Assembly (NCBI RefSeq): GCF_016741935.1
Contig: NZ_JAERRG010000002.1
Coordinates: forward strand, 310,001 to 374,000
Source: Streptomyces endocoffeicus
GTDB lineage: Bacteria; Actinomycetota; Actinomycetes; Streptomycetales; Streptomycetaceae
Direction of reading: 5' to 3'
Length of the DNA: 64,000 bases
In this document: positions 54,882-63,836 of the stretch, piece by piece
How positions within the stretch are numbered: the stretch's first letter is position 1
How the letters are laid out: every line of letters begins with the position of its first letter
Notes under the pieces: model-generated
Told to the model about the DNA's origin: nothing
Databases searched by the model: none
The model's input: only the letters and a program-made list of their open reading frames with translations
Made by a program: the position numbers and the translations under genes

Positions 54882-56540
54882 TCAGTCGTACGGAAGCTCC
54901 AGCGGCGCGAAGGTGTCGAAGAGATCACCGGGGCCGGGGTTGTCCGGATGGGTGGCGCCGCCGAGGTGGCGGAGCACGCCCCACACCGCGTTCAGCGCCG
55001 TGGTCACCGCTCCCTCGGCGAAGCCGGCCGTCCAGGAGACATCGTCCCCGCACAGGAAGAAGCCCTGCTGCCCCGGATCCATCCCGTCCTGCATGAACTG
55101 GGTGAACAGCCGCCGCTGATAGCGGTAGTGGCCGGGCAGATTGTTCTTGAAGGCCCCCATGAAGCGGGGCTCGGTCTCCCAGGTGACGGTCAGCGGCCCC
55201 CCGATGATGTGCGACCGGATGTCCACATCCGGATAGATCGCGGCCAGCTTGGTCAGCAGCGTCTCCAGCCGCTCCTCGGCCGAGAGCGTGGCGACCTTCA
55301 GCGAGTCGTCGTTCCAGGTGTACGACAGGCACATCACCCCGGGCCGGTCGGGCCCGTCGTCGAACAGATAGACCCCGCGCGGCATCCGGTCGGTGAGCGT
55401 CATGCTCATCGCGTCGTGGCCGGTCGCCGGGTCGGTGTCCCGCCAGAACGGCCGGTCGACCAGGACGAACAGCTTGGACGCGCCCATGTAGTGGGTGCGC
55501 TCCACCGCCGTCCACCGCGGAGTGGACAGCAGCGTCGCATCGCAGTCGACCCGGTTCAGCAGCGTCCACACATGCGGGCTGAAGACCACCGCGGGGAACT
55601 CGCGCTCCTCGCCGCTCTCGTCCGTCACCCGGATGCCGTCGGCGGTCCGCCGCAGCCGGGTGACCGCGGGCCGGGGCCGGCCGCCGTGCAGCGAGGCCAG
55701 CGAGGTGCCCGCCGGCCAGTGCGCGAGCGTCTCGGGCCGGTGCTCCCACAGCCCGTTCGGCACCTGGGAGGAGCCGCCGACTATGCCCACCTGGTTGTCG
55801 TCGGCCTCGGTGACCACGACACGCAGGATCTCCAGCACCGAGTTGGGGAAGTCGGTGTCCCAGCCGCCGGTGCCGAAGCCCACCTGGCCGAAGATCTCCC
55901 GGTGGCGGAACGACTGGAAGGTGGAGGAGGTGGCGAGGAAGCCGTAGAAGGACTGGTCGTCGAACTCCTTGACCAGCGAGTTCCATACGGTCTTCAGCGT
56001 GCCGACGTCCCGCCGCTGGATGGCGTCCCGCAGCGTGGCCAGGTCGGCCCGCTCCTGGAGCGCCTTGTCCCAGGCGTCGGCGACCTCCTGGTAGACCTCC
56101 GGGAGCTCGCCCGCGGTGCGCGCCCGGTCCTGACCGCCGTTCAGGTCGATCAGCGTGCTCGCGGTGGCCGGTGCCAAAGGATTAGGGAAAGGCCGAGTGG
56201 ACAGGCCCAGCAGATCGATGTAATGGAACAGCGATCGGGCGGCGACGGGAAAGCGCATGGCGCCCATCTCCGCCTTGTATTCCGGATTACCGGGGAAGGG
56301 CGTGGAGCGCATCCGGCCGCCCAGTTGCTCCGCTTCATAAAGAACTGGGGAAAGCCCTAGTCGTAGAAGCTCATAGGCCGCGGTCAGTCCGGACATCCCA
56401 CCGCCGATGACGGCGACTTCGGTCCCGTGCATCTCAGCGGGCAGGGCGCCCAGACCTGCTGGATGGGACAGCCATCGGTCGTAGGAAAAGGGGAAATCCG
56501 GCACGAGCATCGTCGTGGCGGACGCGGTGGCGCACGTCAT
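54882..56540 (-). CDS. FAD amino-acid 2-monooxygenase-like flavoenzyme (probable arginine)
   Basis: This encodes 552 residues; I start at ATG 56540 (GAGG 8 nt upstream) rather than 56660, which would run into the LAL gene. It has an N-terminal FAD-binding VIGGGMSG (44-51) with Glu69 ending the second strand and GGRMRS (74-79), and a C-terminal flavin motif FFLCGDDVSWTAGFAEGAV. Length and order match the amine oxidase group that includes tryptophan 2-monooxygenase. In guanidino polyketide pathways such enzymes oxidatively decarboxylate L-arginine to 4-guanidinobutanamide. No amidase for the next step lies in the window. It is 40 bp downstream of the LAL regulator on the same strand. Substrate is inference. 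Confidence 0.85.
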   Translation of the reverse strand: MTCATASATTMLVPDFPFSYDRWLSHPAGLGALPAEMHGTEVAVIGGGMSGLTAAYELLRLGLSPVLYEAEQLGGRMRSTPFPGNPEYKAEMGAMRFPVAARSLFHYIDLLGLSTRPFPNPLAPATASTLIDLNGGQDRARTAGELPEVYQEVADAWDKALQERADLATLRDAIQRRDVGTLKTVWNSLVKEFDDQSFYGFLATSSTFQSFRHREIFGQVGFGTGGWDTDFPNSVLEILRVVVTEADDNQVGIVGGSSQVPNGLWEHRPETLAHWPAGTSLASLHGGRPRPAVTRLRRTADGIRVTDESGEEREFPAVVFSPHVWTLLNRVDCDATLLSTPRWTAVERTHYMGASKLFVLVDRPFWRDTDPATGHDAMSMTLTDRMPRGVYLFDDGPDRPGVMCLSYTWNDDSLKVATLSAEERLETLLTKLAAIYPDVDIRSHIIGGPLTVTWETEPRFMGAFKNNLPGHYRYQRRLFTQFMQDGMDPGQQGFFLCGDDVSWTAGFAEGAVTTALNAVWGVLRHLGGATHPDNPGPGDLFDTFAPLELPYD

Positions 56541-56580
56541 GGCATCAACCTCGTTGTGGCCGAGTGGCTTCGCGGGGAGA

Positions 56581-59454
56581 TCAGGCGGTGTAAGCGACAT
56601 CGAAATCCAGGCTCGCGGGCAGTTCTCGGCGCTGGCTGATGTTGATCTTCCGGTAGACACGGGTCAAGTGTTGTTCCACCGTGGAGATCGTGATGAAAAG
56701 CTTAGCGGCGATCTCGCGGTTGGTGTAGCCGGAAGCTGCTAGTGCTGCCACTCGACTTTCCGCATCGGAGAGTTCGGAAAAGGCGGCGGTATCCTCTCCG
56801 GTACGGGCCGCCTCCGACAGGGCCGAACGGGCCGGAGTGCGCTGCAACGAGCGGGACAGCTCGTCGGCGCCACAGCTGTCCGCGAGCCGCAGGGCCCGAC
56901 GGGTCATCAGCCGGCTGGTGTCCAGATCGCCGAGGTGCTTGTGCGCCTCCGCCAGGTCCGCCAGCGCCCGCGCCATCTCGTACCAGCCACCGCTCGCCTG
57001 GAGCACCCCCACCGCCTGCTGCAGCATCGCGATGCGCTCGTTCAGCGGCCGGGTGGCGGCCAGGACCCGCAGCGCGGCGCCCCGGGTGCGCGAGGACGAC
57101 TCCCCGGCCAGCTCCAGCTGCTCCTCCGCCAGCCGCGCCGCGCGCTCCTGGCCGCCGAGTGTCAGCCAGGTCTCGGCGGCGCCGAGCCGCCAGGTCAGGG
57201 TGGCGGGGGAGTCCAGGCCCCAGGCGGCCATCTTCTCGCCGCAGGCGCGAAAGTCGGTGAGGGCCGCGTGCTGCCGGCCGGTGGCCAGCTGGTGCCGGGC
57301 CCGTGCGTAGAGGTAGTGCAGCCCGAAGCGGTTGCGGTACATCTCGTCCGGCACCGGGCGGGCGAGCAGTTCGGCCGCCGCGTCATGGTTGCCCATCGCG
57401 GTGTGCGCGTTGATCAGCATCCCCAGCGGCATGCCGACGGTGACGCCCCAGCCGCGCGCCGGAAGCTCCTCCAGCGCCCGCTCCGCGTACCGGACCGTGT
57501 CCCGCAGCCGTCCCACCCGCAGCGCGATCTGGGCCCGCAGCACGCAGAAGTAGGCCAGCAGCGCCTTGGCGCCGCGCTCCGAGGTCTCCTCGATCAGCCG
57601 GTCGCACCAGGAGGTGGCGGTGGCGTGGCGGTCGGCGTACACCAGCGTCTGGAGCGCGGCGTGCACCGTCAGCATCGTCCGGTCGGAGAGCCGCACGGTC
57701 TCCAGCACCCGCTCCGCGGCCCGTACGGCGCGTTCGTCCACCCCGCGGCTCAGCACGGTCCGCAGCGCGCGGAACGCGGTCAGATGGGGTGACTCCGGGG
57801 TCTGGTCCGGCGACAGCGGGGCGTCCCACGGGCCGTCGTCGGCCTCCTCCTGGTCCAGGAAGGGCCACAGTTCGGGGTGGTCGGGGTAGGTGGAGGACAG
57901 GGCGAGCCGGATGGCGCGCAGCCCGGTGTCCAGCTCGGTGCCCGGGTGTTCGGCGGCGGCTCGGCTGAGCTGCTTCAGCGCGGCGGCCGCCTCGTCCATC
58001 CGGCCGAGACCCAGCAGCCCGATGACGACCGGGATGGTCTCGGGGGCGGGCAGCAGCCCGCTGCCCGCCGGACCGGCCAGCGACTGCAGCCGCCGCATCT
58101 GGGACAGCGGGTTGAACGGCCACATGGCCTGCACCATCGTGGCCTGGAGCTGAAGCGCCTCGCGCTCGTCGGTGGTGTAGCGGTCGGCCATCTGGAGGCA
58201 GTTCATGGCCAGTTCGCGGCGGTCCGCGGCGATGGCGTGCACGGCCGCGTCACACAGCGCCTGTGTGATCCACTCCTCGACCGGCGCGGGCGCCTCGTGG
58301 CTGAGCAGATGGCGGGCCACGTCGACGGGGTCGGCGCCCTCCTCGTACAGCAGCCGGGCGGCCCGGTGGTGCAGCGGGCCGAGCTCGTGCAGCTCCAGGT
58401 CGTCCAGGAGCACGGTGCGCACCGCGTCGCTGCGGAACCGTCCGCCGTGCAGGATCCCGACCTCGGTGAGCAGTGCGACGGACTGCCGGACCAGCCGCTC
58501 CTCGACCTCGATCAGCCTGCTCAGCAGGGGAACGGACGTGGCGTCACCCAGCAGCGCGATCCCGTGGGCCACCCGGCGGTGGGCCGGGCCGCCGCGGTAG
58601 ACGCAGGACAGCGCCGCCTGCCGGAACAGCTCCCCGGCCACCGGGGCGTCCGTGCCGGGCGCGGGGTCGAGGGGGCCGCGGGTGAGGCGGGAGAACCGGT
58701 CGTCCAGCAGTCCGCGCAGCAGCAGCAGATTGCCGCCGGTCATCTCGTGGTACGCGACGGCGTGCCGCCCGGCCTCCTCGGTGCCCAACTCCTCGGTCAG
58801 CAGCGTGGAGACGCCCGTGACGGTGAGCGGGGCGAGCCGGACGTGGCACACCTTCGGCTCGTGCAGCAGCTCGTCCAGGGTGGTGGCGGCGGGGCCGGTC
58901 AGCGCCCCGCGGCTCACCACGACGGACAGCGCCTCCGAGCGGCAGCGGCGGATGCCGTACGCCAGGCAGCGCAGCGACGGCAGATCGGCGAACTGGACAT
59001 CGTCGATGGCGATCAACAGGGGCGCGTCGCCGGTCAGTTCGTCGAGGGTGCGGTGGAAGTCCTGGAGCAGTGGGAGCTCGGTCTGGTCCGGGCCGTTCGG
59101 GTCGCGGAGCGCCTCGAGGCCGGGGCGCGGCCGGGAGCGCTGCAGATGGGCCGGCATGCCCTGGTAGAGCTGCTCGAGCACGGCGTAGGGGAACTTCTGC
59201 TCCGAGGCGGAGGCGACCGCGGGAAGTACCCGGACGCCGCGCCCGCCCGCCGTATCCGTCATGGTGTGCAGAAGTGCGGTCTTTCCCGATGTCACGGCGC
59301 CGCTGATGACGGCGAGCCGGCTTCCCTCGCGGGCGCCCTCGAAGAGGAGCCGATTGAGCCGGGCTATCTCCTGATCGCGCTCCACCAACACGTACGAAAC
59401 ACCTTCCCCGATTTTCCGTGTGCGCAGGGGTCTTGAAAGCGAATCACCGTGCAT
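56581..59454 (-). CDS. LAL-family LuxR transcriptional regulator
   Basis: This encodes 957 residues, a large ATP-binding LuxR regulator. It has Walker A GAVTSGKT (52-59), Walker B LLIAIDD (146-152), a long helical TPR-like middle, and a C-terminal LuxR HTH at about 895-950 (LSDAESRVAALAASGYTNRE, then STVEQHLTRVYRKI). Start ATG 59454 has AGGTG upstream. Such proteins are typical pathway-specific activators of macrolide and polyene clusters. It heads an operon with the flavoenzyme and diverges from the sulfotransferase across a 592-bp region with several palindromes, likely sites for itself or other regulators. No TTA codon was seen. Confidence 0.94.
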   Translation of the reverse strand: MHGDSLSRPLRTRKIGEGVSYVLVERDQEIARLNRLLFEGAREGSRLAVISGAVTSGKTALLHTMTDTAGGRGVRVLPAVASASEQKFPYAVLEQLYQGMPAHLQRSRPRPGLEALRDPNGPDQTELPLLQDFHRTLDELTGDAPLLIAIDDVQFADLPSLRCLAYGIRRCRSEALSVVVSRGALTGPAATTLDELLHEPKVCHVRLAPLTVTGVSTLLTEELGTEEAGRHAVAYHEMTGGNLLLLRGLLDDRFSRLTRGPLDPAPGTDAPVAGELFRQAALSCVYRGGPAHRRVAHGIALLGDATSVPLLSRLIEVEERLVRQSVALLTEVGILHGGRFRSDAVRTVLLDDLELHELGPLHHRAARLLYEEGADPVDVARHLLSHEAPAPVEEWITQALCDAAVHAIAADRRELAMNCLQMADRYTTDEREALQLQATMVQAMWPFNPLSQMRRLQSLAGPAGSGLLPAPETIPVVIGLLGLGRMDEAAAALKQLSRAAAEHPGTELDTGLRAIRLALSSTYPDHPELWPFLDQEEADDGPWDAPLSPDQTPESPHLTAFRALRTVLSRGVDERAVRAAERVLETVRLSDRTMLTVHAALQTLVYADRHATATSWCDRLIEETSERGAKALLAYFCVLRAQIALRVGRLRDTVRYAERALEELPARGWGVTVGMPLGMLINAHTAMGNHDAAAELLARPVPDEMYRNRFGLHYLYARARHQLATGRQHAALTDFRACGEKMAAWGLDSPATLTWRLGAAETWLTLGGQERAARLAEEQLELAGESSSRTRGAALRVLAATRPLNERIAMLQQAVGVLQASGGWYEMARALADLAEAHKHLGDLDTSRLMTRRALRLADSCGADELSRSLQRTPARSALSEAARTGEDTAAFSELSDAESRVAALAASGYTNREIAAKLFITISTVEQHLTRVYRKINISQRRELPASLDFDVAYTA

Positions 59455-59608
59455 GGCGCACCTGGTAATGCATCGTCCCCCGATATTTGAAATTACCGTG
59501 CCGCTGTTCGGGTCCCCTCATCCCTTCCGTTGCTGCACCCTGTGCGGCGGCATCGCTGCTCTGCGTTATGTCGCATGGTTGTGTCGCATGTTCCCCGCCC
59601 CACCCGGT

Positions 59609-59629
59609 CTGGTTGGGCATGCCAACCAG
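59609..59629. promoter_or_regulatory. Palindrome upstream of LAL gene
   Basis: There are perfect 8-bp arms CTGGTTGG and CCAACCAG separated by 5 bp, about 155 bp upstream of the LAL start. Size and symmetry suit a dimeric DNA-binding protein. No binding data exist here. Confidence 0.45.
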
Positions 59630-59789
59630 GGGTCACGGGTATGGGGTGGATGCGCACTCTAGCAGTGCCGTTGGTACGAAAAGATGACCGTCTCGTCACG
59701 GGAGAAACTGTTCGATTACGGTTTCGTCCCCAGGGGTGAGTTGTGAAGTCCGGAGCCGACTCTCAGATCGGGCTTCGTTGCTGGTAGTT

Positions 59790-59814
59790 GGGGGGTTCCT
59801 GAAGGTAACCCCCC
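59790..59814. promoter_or_regulatory. GGGGGGTT/AACCCCCC palindrome
   Basis: There are perfect 8-bp arms separated by 9 bp; with one bulged base the arms extend to 10 bp. It is about 230 bp upstream of the sulfotransferase start. Either an operator or a hairpin is possible. Confidence 0.45.
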
Positions 59815-60046
59815 TGTCGGATGTGAAAGTTGCGCAAAAGTGTAGGAAACAGCTGAACCTTGAGTTCTCCCTCTCGCATCCCGCTGTGTGTGTTTCCCCT
59901 GTTCCATGGTCGGAGTCATCGTCGCCCTGGGCATCCATTAGCATCGCCGCGGCCACTGAATCGACCACGGTGTGTCATGGGCCACTATGGGAACGGCCAC
60001 TAGGGAAACAACTAGTTGTCCGAGCGAGAAACGGGAGGAAGTGCGC

Positions 60047-61090
60047 GTGGTCAACCAGAAGTTGACATTTGTCGTCGGCACCGGACGGTGCGGTTCGACG
60101 GCTCTGTCTCAGATCATCAATATTCATCCGGATGTCCTCAGCATCAATGAATTGTTTGCCAGTATTCCCGACTCGGAGGTACTGGACGAGGCTCCGCTGA
60201 GCGGTGCGGATTTCTGGGGATTTCTGTCCCGGCCCAATGTGGTCACCAATAGCATGATCAAAAATGGCGCCATCCCGCCCGAGTTCCTCTACCACCGGAT
60301 GCCCAAGCGGCGGTTCGACGCGGAGACCACCGGTATCCCGGCCATCAGCGTCATGGTGCTGCCCCATCTGACCGACGACCCCGACGCGCTCTTCGACGAG
60401 TTGGCGGCCGAGGTCACCACCTGGCCCACCCGCCGTCCGGCGGACCACTGGACGGCCCTCTTCGCCACCCTCGGCGCATGGTTCGGCAACCCCGGAGCCG
60501 TCGTCGAGCGCACCGGCCTGTCCATCGGCCGCGTACCCGAGATGCACCGCGCCTTCCCCGAGGCCCGCTTCGTGCACCTCTACCGCCAGGGCCCCGACTG
60601 TGCCGTCTCGATGAGCCGCCACTTCAGCTTCCGGATGATCCCGATGCTGTGGGAGATGGCCGTCCACTGCGGTCTCGAGACCCCGAGGCAGCTGACGCCG
60701 CAGCACGCGGCCCTGCTCCCGCCCGACCTGGCCCCGCTGCTGAGCGACCGCTACGACCCGGCGCTGGTGTGGGACCGTGCCATCCCGATCGGCGCGTTCG
60801 GCACCCTGTGGTCCGAGACGATCGTCGACGGTCTGCGGAAGCTGGACGAGGTCCCGGCGGAGCAGTGCACCGCGCTGTCGTACGAGACCCTGCTGGAGGA
60901 GCCGGAGAAGGAGCTGATCCGGCTCGCCGAGTTCATCGGGGTGGAACCGCACCGCGACTGGCTGGACGCGTCCATCGCCCACCTCGACGGTGGCCGGCCC
61001 GGCGCGGCGGGCAAGCTGGCCGAGGAGGAGCTCACCTCGCTGCTGGAATCCTGTAGCCCGGGGATGCGGGCGCTGGTCGCCCACCAGTAG
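60047..61090 (+). CDS. PAPS-dependent sulfotransferase
   Basis: This encodes 347 residues. I choose GTG 60047 because GGGAGGA lies 7-8 nt upstream; GTG 60041 would be too close to it. The 5'-phosphosulfate-binding loop is GTGRCGST (11-18). The 3'-phosphate motif is RFVHLYRQGPDCAVSMSRH (174-192), with Arg180 and Ser188/Ser190. The family transfers sulfate from PAPS to hydroxyls. In linear polyene clusters of the clethramycin/mediomycin type, a sulfotransferase makes the sulfate ester on the finished chain; the position of its gene beside the cluster regulator supports that here. Acceptor hydroxyl unknown. Confidence 0.9.
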   Translation: MVNQKLTFVVGTGRCGSTALSQIINIHPDVLSINELFASIPDSEVLDEAPLSGADFWGFLSRPNVVTNSMIKNGAIPPEFLYHRMPKRRFDAETTGIPAISVMVLPHLTDDPDALFDELAAEVTTWPTRRPADHWTALFATLGAWFGNPGAVVERTGLSIGRVPEMHRAFPEARFVHLYRQGPDCAVSMSRHFSFRMIPMLWEMAVHCGLETPRQLTPQHAALLPPDLAPLLSDRYDPALVWDRAIPIGAFGTLWSETIVDGLRKLDEVPAEQCTALSYETLLEEPEKELIRLAEFIGVEPHRDWLDASIAHLDGGRPGAAGKLAEEELTSLLESCSPGMRALVAHQ

Positions 61091-61219
61091 GGCGCATGTC
61101 GTCACCCGGCGGCGGCCGCCCTCCTGGAGGCCGGTCGCCGGGGGGCGCCCTGCCGAGGGGTCCATACCTCGAGGGCACGCCGTGGCGAGACGTCCATAGC
61201 CGGTGCCTATCATCGTGGT

Positions 61220-62155
61220 GTGCAGTTGCATCAGCTGCGTTATTTCGCCACCGTCGCGGAGACCCGGCACTTCACCCGCGCCGCGGAGCTCCTGCATGTC
61301 GCCCAGCCCTCGCTGTCCCAGCAGATCCGCGCCCTCGAACGGGAGCTGGGAGCCGATCTCTTCCACCGGGCGCGCGGCAACATCGCCCTCACCGACGCGG
61401 GCGAGGCCCTGCTGCCACTGGCCCGCCAGATCCTCGCCGACGCCGAGACCGCGCACCGCGAGGTCCAGGAGGTCGCCCAGCTGCGGCGCGGCCGGGTGCG
61501 GCTGGGGGCCACGCCGAGCCTGTGCGCCAGCTTCGTCCCCGATGTGCTGCGCCGCTTCCACGACGAGTTCCCCGGCATCGAGCTGATCGTGGACGAGGGC
61601 GGTTCCCAGGACCTGGTCCGCACGCTCTCCGCGGGCGAGCTGGACCTCGCGCTGATCATCACCCCGGTGCTCGGCCAGGCCCCCGCCCTCGCCGCCACCG
61701 AGCTGCTGCGGGAGGAGCTGGTGGTGGCCTCCTCACTCGCGTCCCCACCGCCCACCCGGCGCCGCCGGATCCAGGTCGAGGATCTGCGGGACCGGCCGAT
61801 GGTGATGTTCCGGCGCGGCTACGACCTGCGGGAATTCACCACGGCGGCCTGCCGGGCGGCCGGTTTCGAGCCGTCGTTCACAGTCGAGGGCGGTGAGATG
61901 GACGCGGTGCTGGGCTTCGTACGGGCCGGGCTCGGCATCGCCGTACTGCCGGGGATGGTGGCGGCCCGGTCCGGGCTGCGGATCACGCCGTTCGCGGGTC
62001 ACGACATGCAGCGCACCATCGCCGTCGCCCACCGTAAGGACGTCGCGCCGCCCCGGGCCGCGCGGGAGCTGCGCCGGGTGATGCTGGAGCATCTGCGGAC
62101 GGCGGCCGCAGGGGAGTTCGGCCTGCCGCCGACCACGACGCGGCTGCTGCCGTAG
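61220..62155 (+). CDS. LysR-family transcriptional regulator
   Basis: This encodes 311 residues from GTG 61220. It has an N-terminal winged HTH (QLHQLRYFATVAETRHFTRA, then AQPSLSQQIRALERELGADL) and a periplasmic-binding-like effector domain from about residue 90. There is no ribosome site upstream; instead TATCAT at 61207-61212 lies 7 nt before the start codon, as for a leaderless transcript. It is 129 bp downstream of the sulfotransferase and may mark the end of the polyketide cluster. Its target is not evident; no divergent gene is next to it. Confidence 0.92.
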   Translation: MQLHQLRYFATVAETRHFTRAAELLHVAQPSLSQQIRALERELGADLFHRARGNIALTDAGEALLPLARQILADAETAHREVQEVAQLRRGRVRLGATPSLCASFVPDVLRRFHDEFPGIELIVDEGGSQDLVRTLSAGELDLALIITPVLGQAPALAATELLREELVVASSLASPPPTRRRRIQVEDLRDRPMVMFRRGYDLREFTTAACRAAGFEPSFTVEGGEMDAVLGFVRAGLGIAVLPGMVAARSGLRITPFAGHDMQRTIAVAHRKDVAPPRAARELRRVMLEHLRTAAAGEFGLPPTTTRLLP

Positions 62156-62257
62156 CGGGGCGGCGGCCTGCCTCAGGGGGCGTCCGGCGGTTCTTTCCCC
62201 TACCCGCCCCTTCCCGACACCTGACGATATGCGGCTCCGCCGGGTGGGGGGCTTCGC

Positions 62258-62465
62258 CGCGTGGGGGCTTCGCCTCTGGACCCCGGGTCTGGGGCGGAGC
62301 CCCGCCTTCCGGCCCCTCCAGGGGGCACCTCCCAGCGGTGGCTGGGGGAGCTTGAGGAGTGGGGTCTGAGGCGGAGCCCGCCTGCCAGCCCCTCCGGCGC
62401 TTGAGGAGCGGGGTCTGGGGCGGAGCCCCAGTTGTGGGAAGGGGCGGGGAGGGGAGCAGCCCGCC
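62258..62465. repeat. Dispersed palindromic repeat cluster (intergenic copies)
   Basis: Three or more degenerate units contain TCTGGGGCGGAGCCC preceded by a CCGGCGCTTGAGGA-type arm. The best unit (62385-62462) lines up with the units inside two PKS genes at 28462-28674 and 34484-34683, including the tail GGGAAGGGGCGGG. This resembles a short interspersed GC-rich repeat that I recall from Streptomyces intergenic regions. Confidence 0.75.
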
Positions 62466-62502
62466 GCAGGCGCCAAGCCCCGCCGGACACCCCCTAGCGG
62501 GG

Positions 62503-62526
62503 CGGCGGCGCGCCGTAAGGCCGCCG
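62503..62526. terminator. Possible terminator of the fluoride operon
   Basis: CGGCGGC (62503-62509) and GCCGCCG (62520-62526) can pair, with a 10-nt loop, 10 bp beyond the stop of the last FluC gene on the minus strand. Confidence 0.4.
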
Positions 62527-62536
62527 GGGGTTGTGA

Positions 62537-62911
62537 TCAGCCCCAGACGGCGTGGGCCAGCCCCACACCCGCGAAGGCGGCGCCCACCCCGACCACCAGA
62601 CTCAAGCCCACATTCGCCACGGCGAAGAGCCGCGCGCCCTCCTCGGCCAGCCGCAGGGTCTCGTACGAGAACGTCGAATACGTCGTCAGCGCCCCGCACA
62701 GCCCCGTGCCCAGCAGCAGCTGCAGCCGCTGGGACGCCGCCCCCTCCGCCGCCGCGCCGGTCAGCAGGCCCAGCACCAGACAGCCCACCACATTGACCAG
62801 GAACGTGCCCCAGGGGAACACCGAGTCGTGCCGTGTCTGCACCGCGCGGTCGGTCAGATAACGCAGCGGGGCGCCGACCATCCCGCCCGCGATCACCAGC
62901 AGCCAGTTCAC
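62537..62911 (-). CDS. crcB: Fluoride exporter FluC (CrcB), second copy
   Basis: This encodes 124 residues from GTG 62911, which overlaps the DUF190 stop by four bases. It has four hydrophobic helices, the N-terminal [24 protein letters not shown] (Asn40 in the pore) and [17 protein letters not shown] (68-84) with the TTYSTFS Na+/F- site. FluC channels export fluoride as dimers of opposite topology. Length is normal. It is the third gene of a FluC-DUF190-FluC operon. Confidence 0.94.
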   Translation of the reverse strand: MNWLLVIAGGMVGAPLRYLTDRAVQTRHDSVFPWGTFLVNVVGCLVLGLLTGAAAEGAASQRLQLLLGTGLCGALTTYSTFSYETLRLAEEGARLFAVANVGLSLVVGVGAAFAGVGLAHAVWG

Positions 62912-63243
62912 CGGGCCCGCCCCCGGGGGTGCACGATCTCGACCGGGTCGACCACCACGAGGCCGTCACCCACGATCTCCTCCAGCTCGGGCAGGAAGGA
63001 CCGCACTCGCTCCTCCGTATCGATGATCACGATGGCCATGGGCAGATCCTCGCCGAGCGACAGCAGCCGCGAGGTGTGGATCAGGGACGTGGAACCGTAC
63101 CCCTCGACACCGCGGAACACGCTCGCGCCCGCGAGCCCCGCGCGATGGGCGCGGTGCACGATCTCGGCGGACAGCGGTTTGCGGTGCCAGGTGTCGTTCT
63201 CGCCGATGAAGACGGTCAGTCGCAGCGCGGGCTCGCCGGTCAT
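62908..63243 (-). CDS. DUF190 family protein
   Basis: This encodes 111 residues starting at ATG 63243, overlapping the first FluC gene's stop by four bases. It shows DUF190 features: [37 protein letters not shown], and [20 protein letters not shown], a small ferredoxin-like PII-type fold. Genes of this family are often found beside fluoride exporter genes and may have a regulatory role; this is not established. Confidence 0.9.
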   Translation of the reverse strand: MTGEPALRLTVFIGENDTWHRKPLSAEIVHRAHRAGLAGASVFRGVEGYGSTSLIHTSRLLSLGEDLPMAIVIIDTEERVRSFLPELEEIVGDGLVVVDPVEIVHPRGRAR

Positions 63244-63758
63244 CGGGCCGCCCTCCCGCCGGGGCCGCCGCCGTACCCGCTGCCGTACCCGCCGAGGACG
63301 CGCCGGGTCGCCGCCACGGCCGTCCATACGGCCGCCATCGCCACCACGAGCGTGCCCAGCAGATAGCCGAAGGCGATCGCGATACGGCCGTCCTGGATCA
63401 GCCGGGTGAAGTCCACGGTGTACGTCGAGAAGGTGGTGAAGCCGCCCAGCACACCGGTGCCGAAGAAGGGCCGCACCAGCCGGTGGGCCGTCCACATCTC
63501 GGTGATCAGCACCAGGAAGACGCCGATGATCGCGCAGCCGACCGCGTTGACCAGCAGGGTTGTCCAGGGGAAGGCGCTGGACGGGGTCGGCCACAGCAGC
63601 GACGCGCCGTAGCGGGCCGTCGCCCCGAACGCGCCGCCCACCGCCACCACACCCACCACGGGGCCCTGTCCTCGCCACGGGCTGTGCCGGGCGGGCGGGG
63701 CCGGGCCGGTATCGGGGTCGATGGGCTCGTCCACCACATCTGACCGTGAGCTGCCCAT
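63240..63758 (-). CDS. crcB: Fluoride exporter FluC (CrcB), first copy
   Basis: This encodes 172 residues with start ATG 63758; 63788 is also open but adds only a basic tail. The FluC core begins about residue 33: [25 protein letters not shown], then [17 protein letters not shown]. It differs from the other copy, with a longer soluble N-terminus and a Gly-rich C-terminus ([13 protein letters not shown]). Two unlike FluC genes in one operon suggest a heterodimer whose subunits have opposite topology. No fluoride riboswitch could be recognised upstream. Confidence 0.92.
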   Translation of the reverse strand: MGSSRSDVVDEPIDPDTGPAPPARHSPWRGQGPVVGVVAVGGAFGATARYGASLLWPTPSSAFPWTTLLVNAVGCAIIGVFLVLITEMWTAHRLVRPFFGTGVLGGFTTFSTYTVDFTRLIQDGRIAIAFGYLLGTLVVAMAAVWTAVAATRRVLGGYGSGYGGGPGGRAAR

Positions 63759-63836
63759 ACGGCTCAGATTACGTCGTGACGCGGACACCGGCCGACCGGG
63801 CTGGTGGAGGGGAGGGGGCGGAGCGAGAGGTATGGA

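Larger units (their letters stand above)
59455..60046. promoter_or_regulatory. Long divergent regulatory region
   Basis: This 592-bp gap lies between the LAL regulator (-) and the sulfotransferase (+). It contains no credible gene: a plus-strand ORF at 59736-60065 has poor composition and runs through the sulfotransferase start. It holds a direct repeat TGTCGCATGGTT/GTGTCGCATGTT (59569-59592), the inverted repeat CTGGTTGG-5-CCAACCAG (59609-59629) and GGGGGGTT-9-AACCCCCC (59790-59814). A+T content is higher than in the neighbouring genes. Confidence 0.6.
62156..62536. other. Non-coding gap rich in GC repeats
   Basis: No gene is supported here. Apart from the repeat cluster and the hairpin listed separately, the gap is G/C-rich low-complexity sequence with copies of GGGGCGGAGCCCC-type palindromes. 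Confidence 0.7.

Noticed and set aside
59736..60065. Plus-strand ORF upstream of the sulfotransferase
   Set aside because: Composition is unlike Streptomyces coding DNA, there is no family motif, and it runs through the sulfotransferase start.
63759..63836. Fluoride riboswitch upstream of the FluC operon
   Set aside because: I could not match the conserved crcB-motif core on the minus strand.
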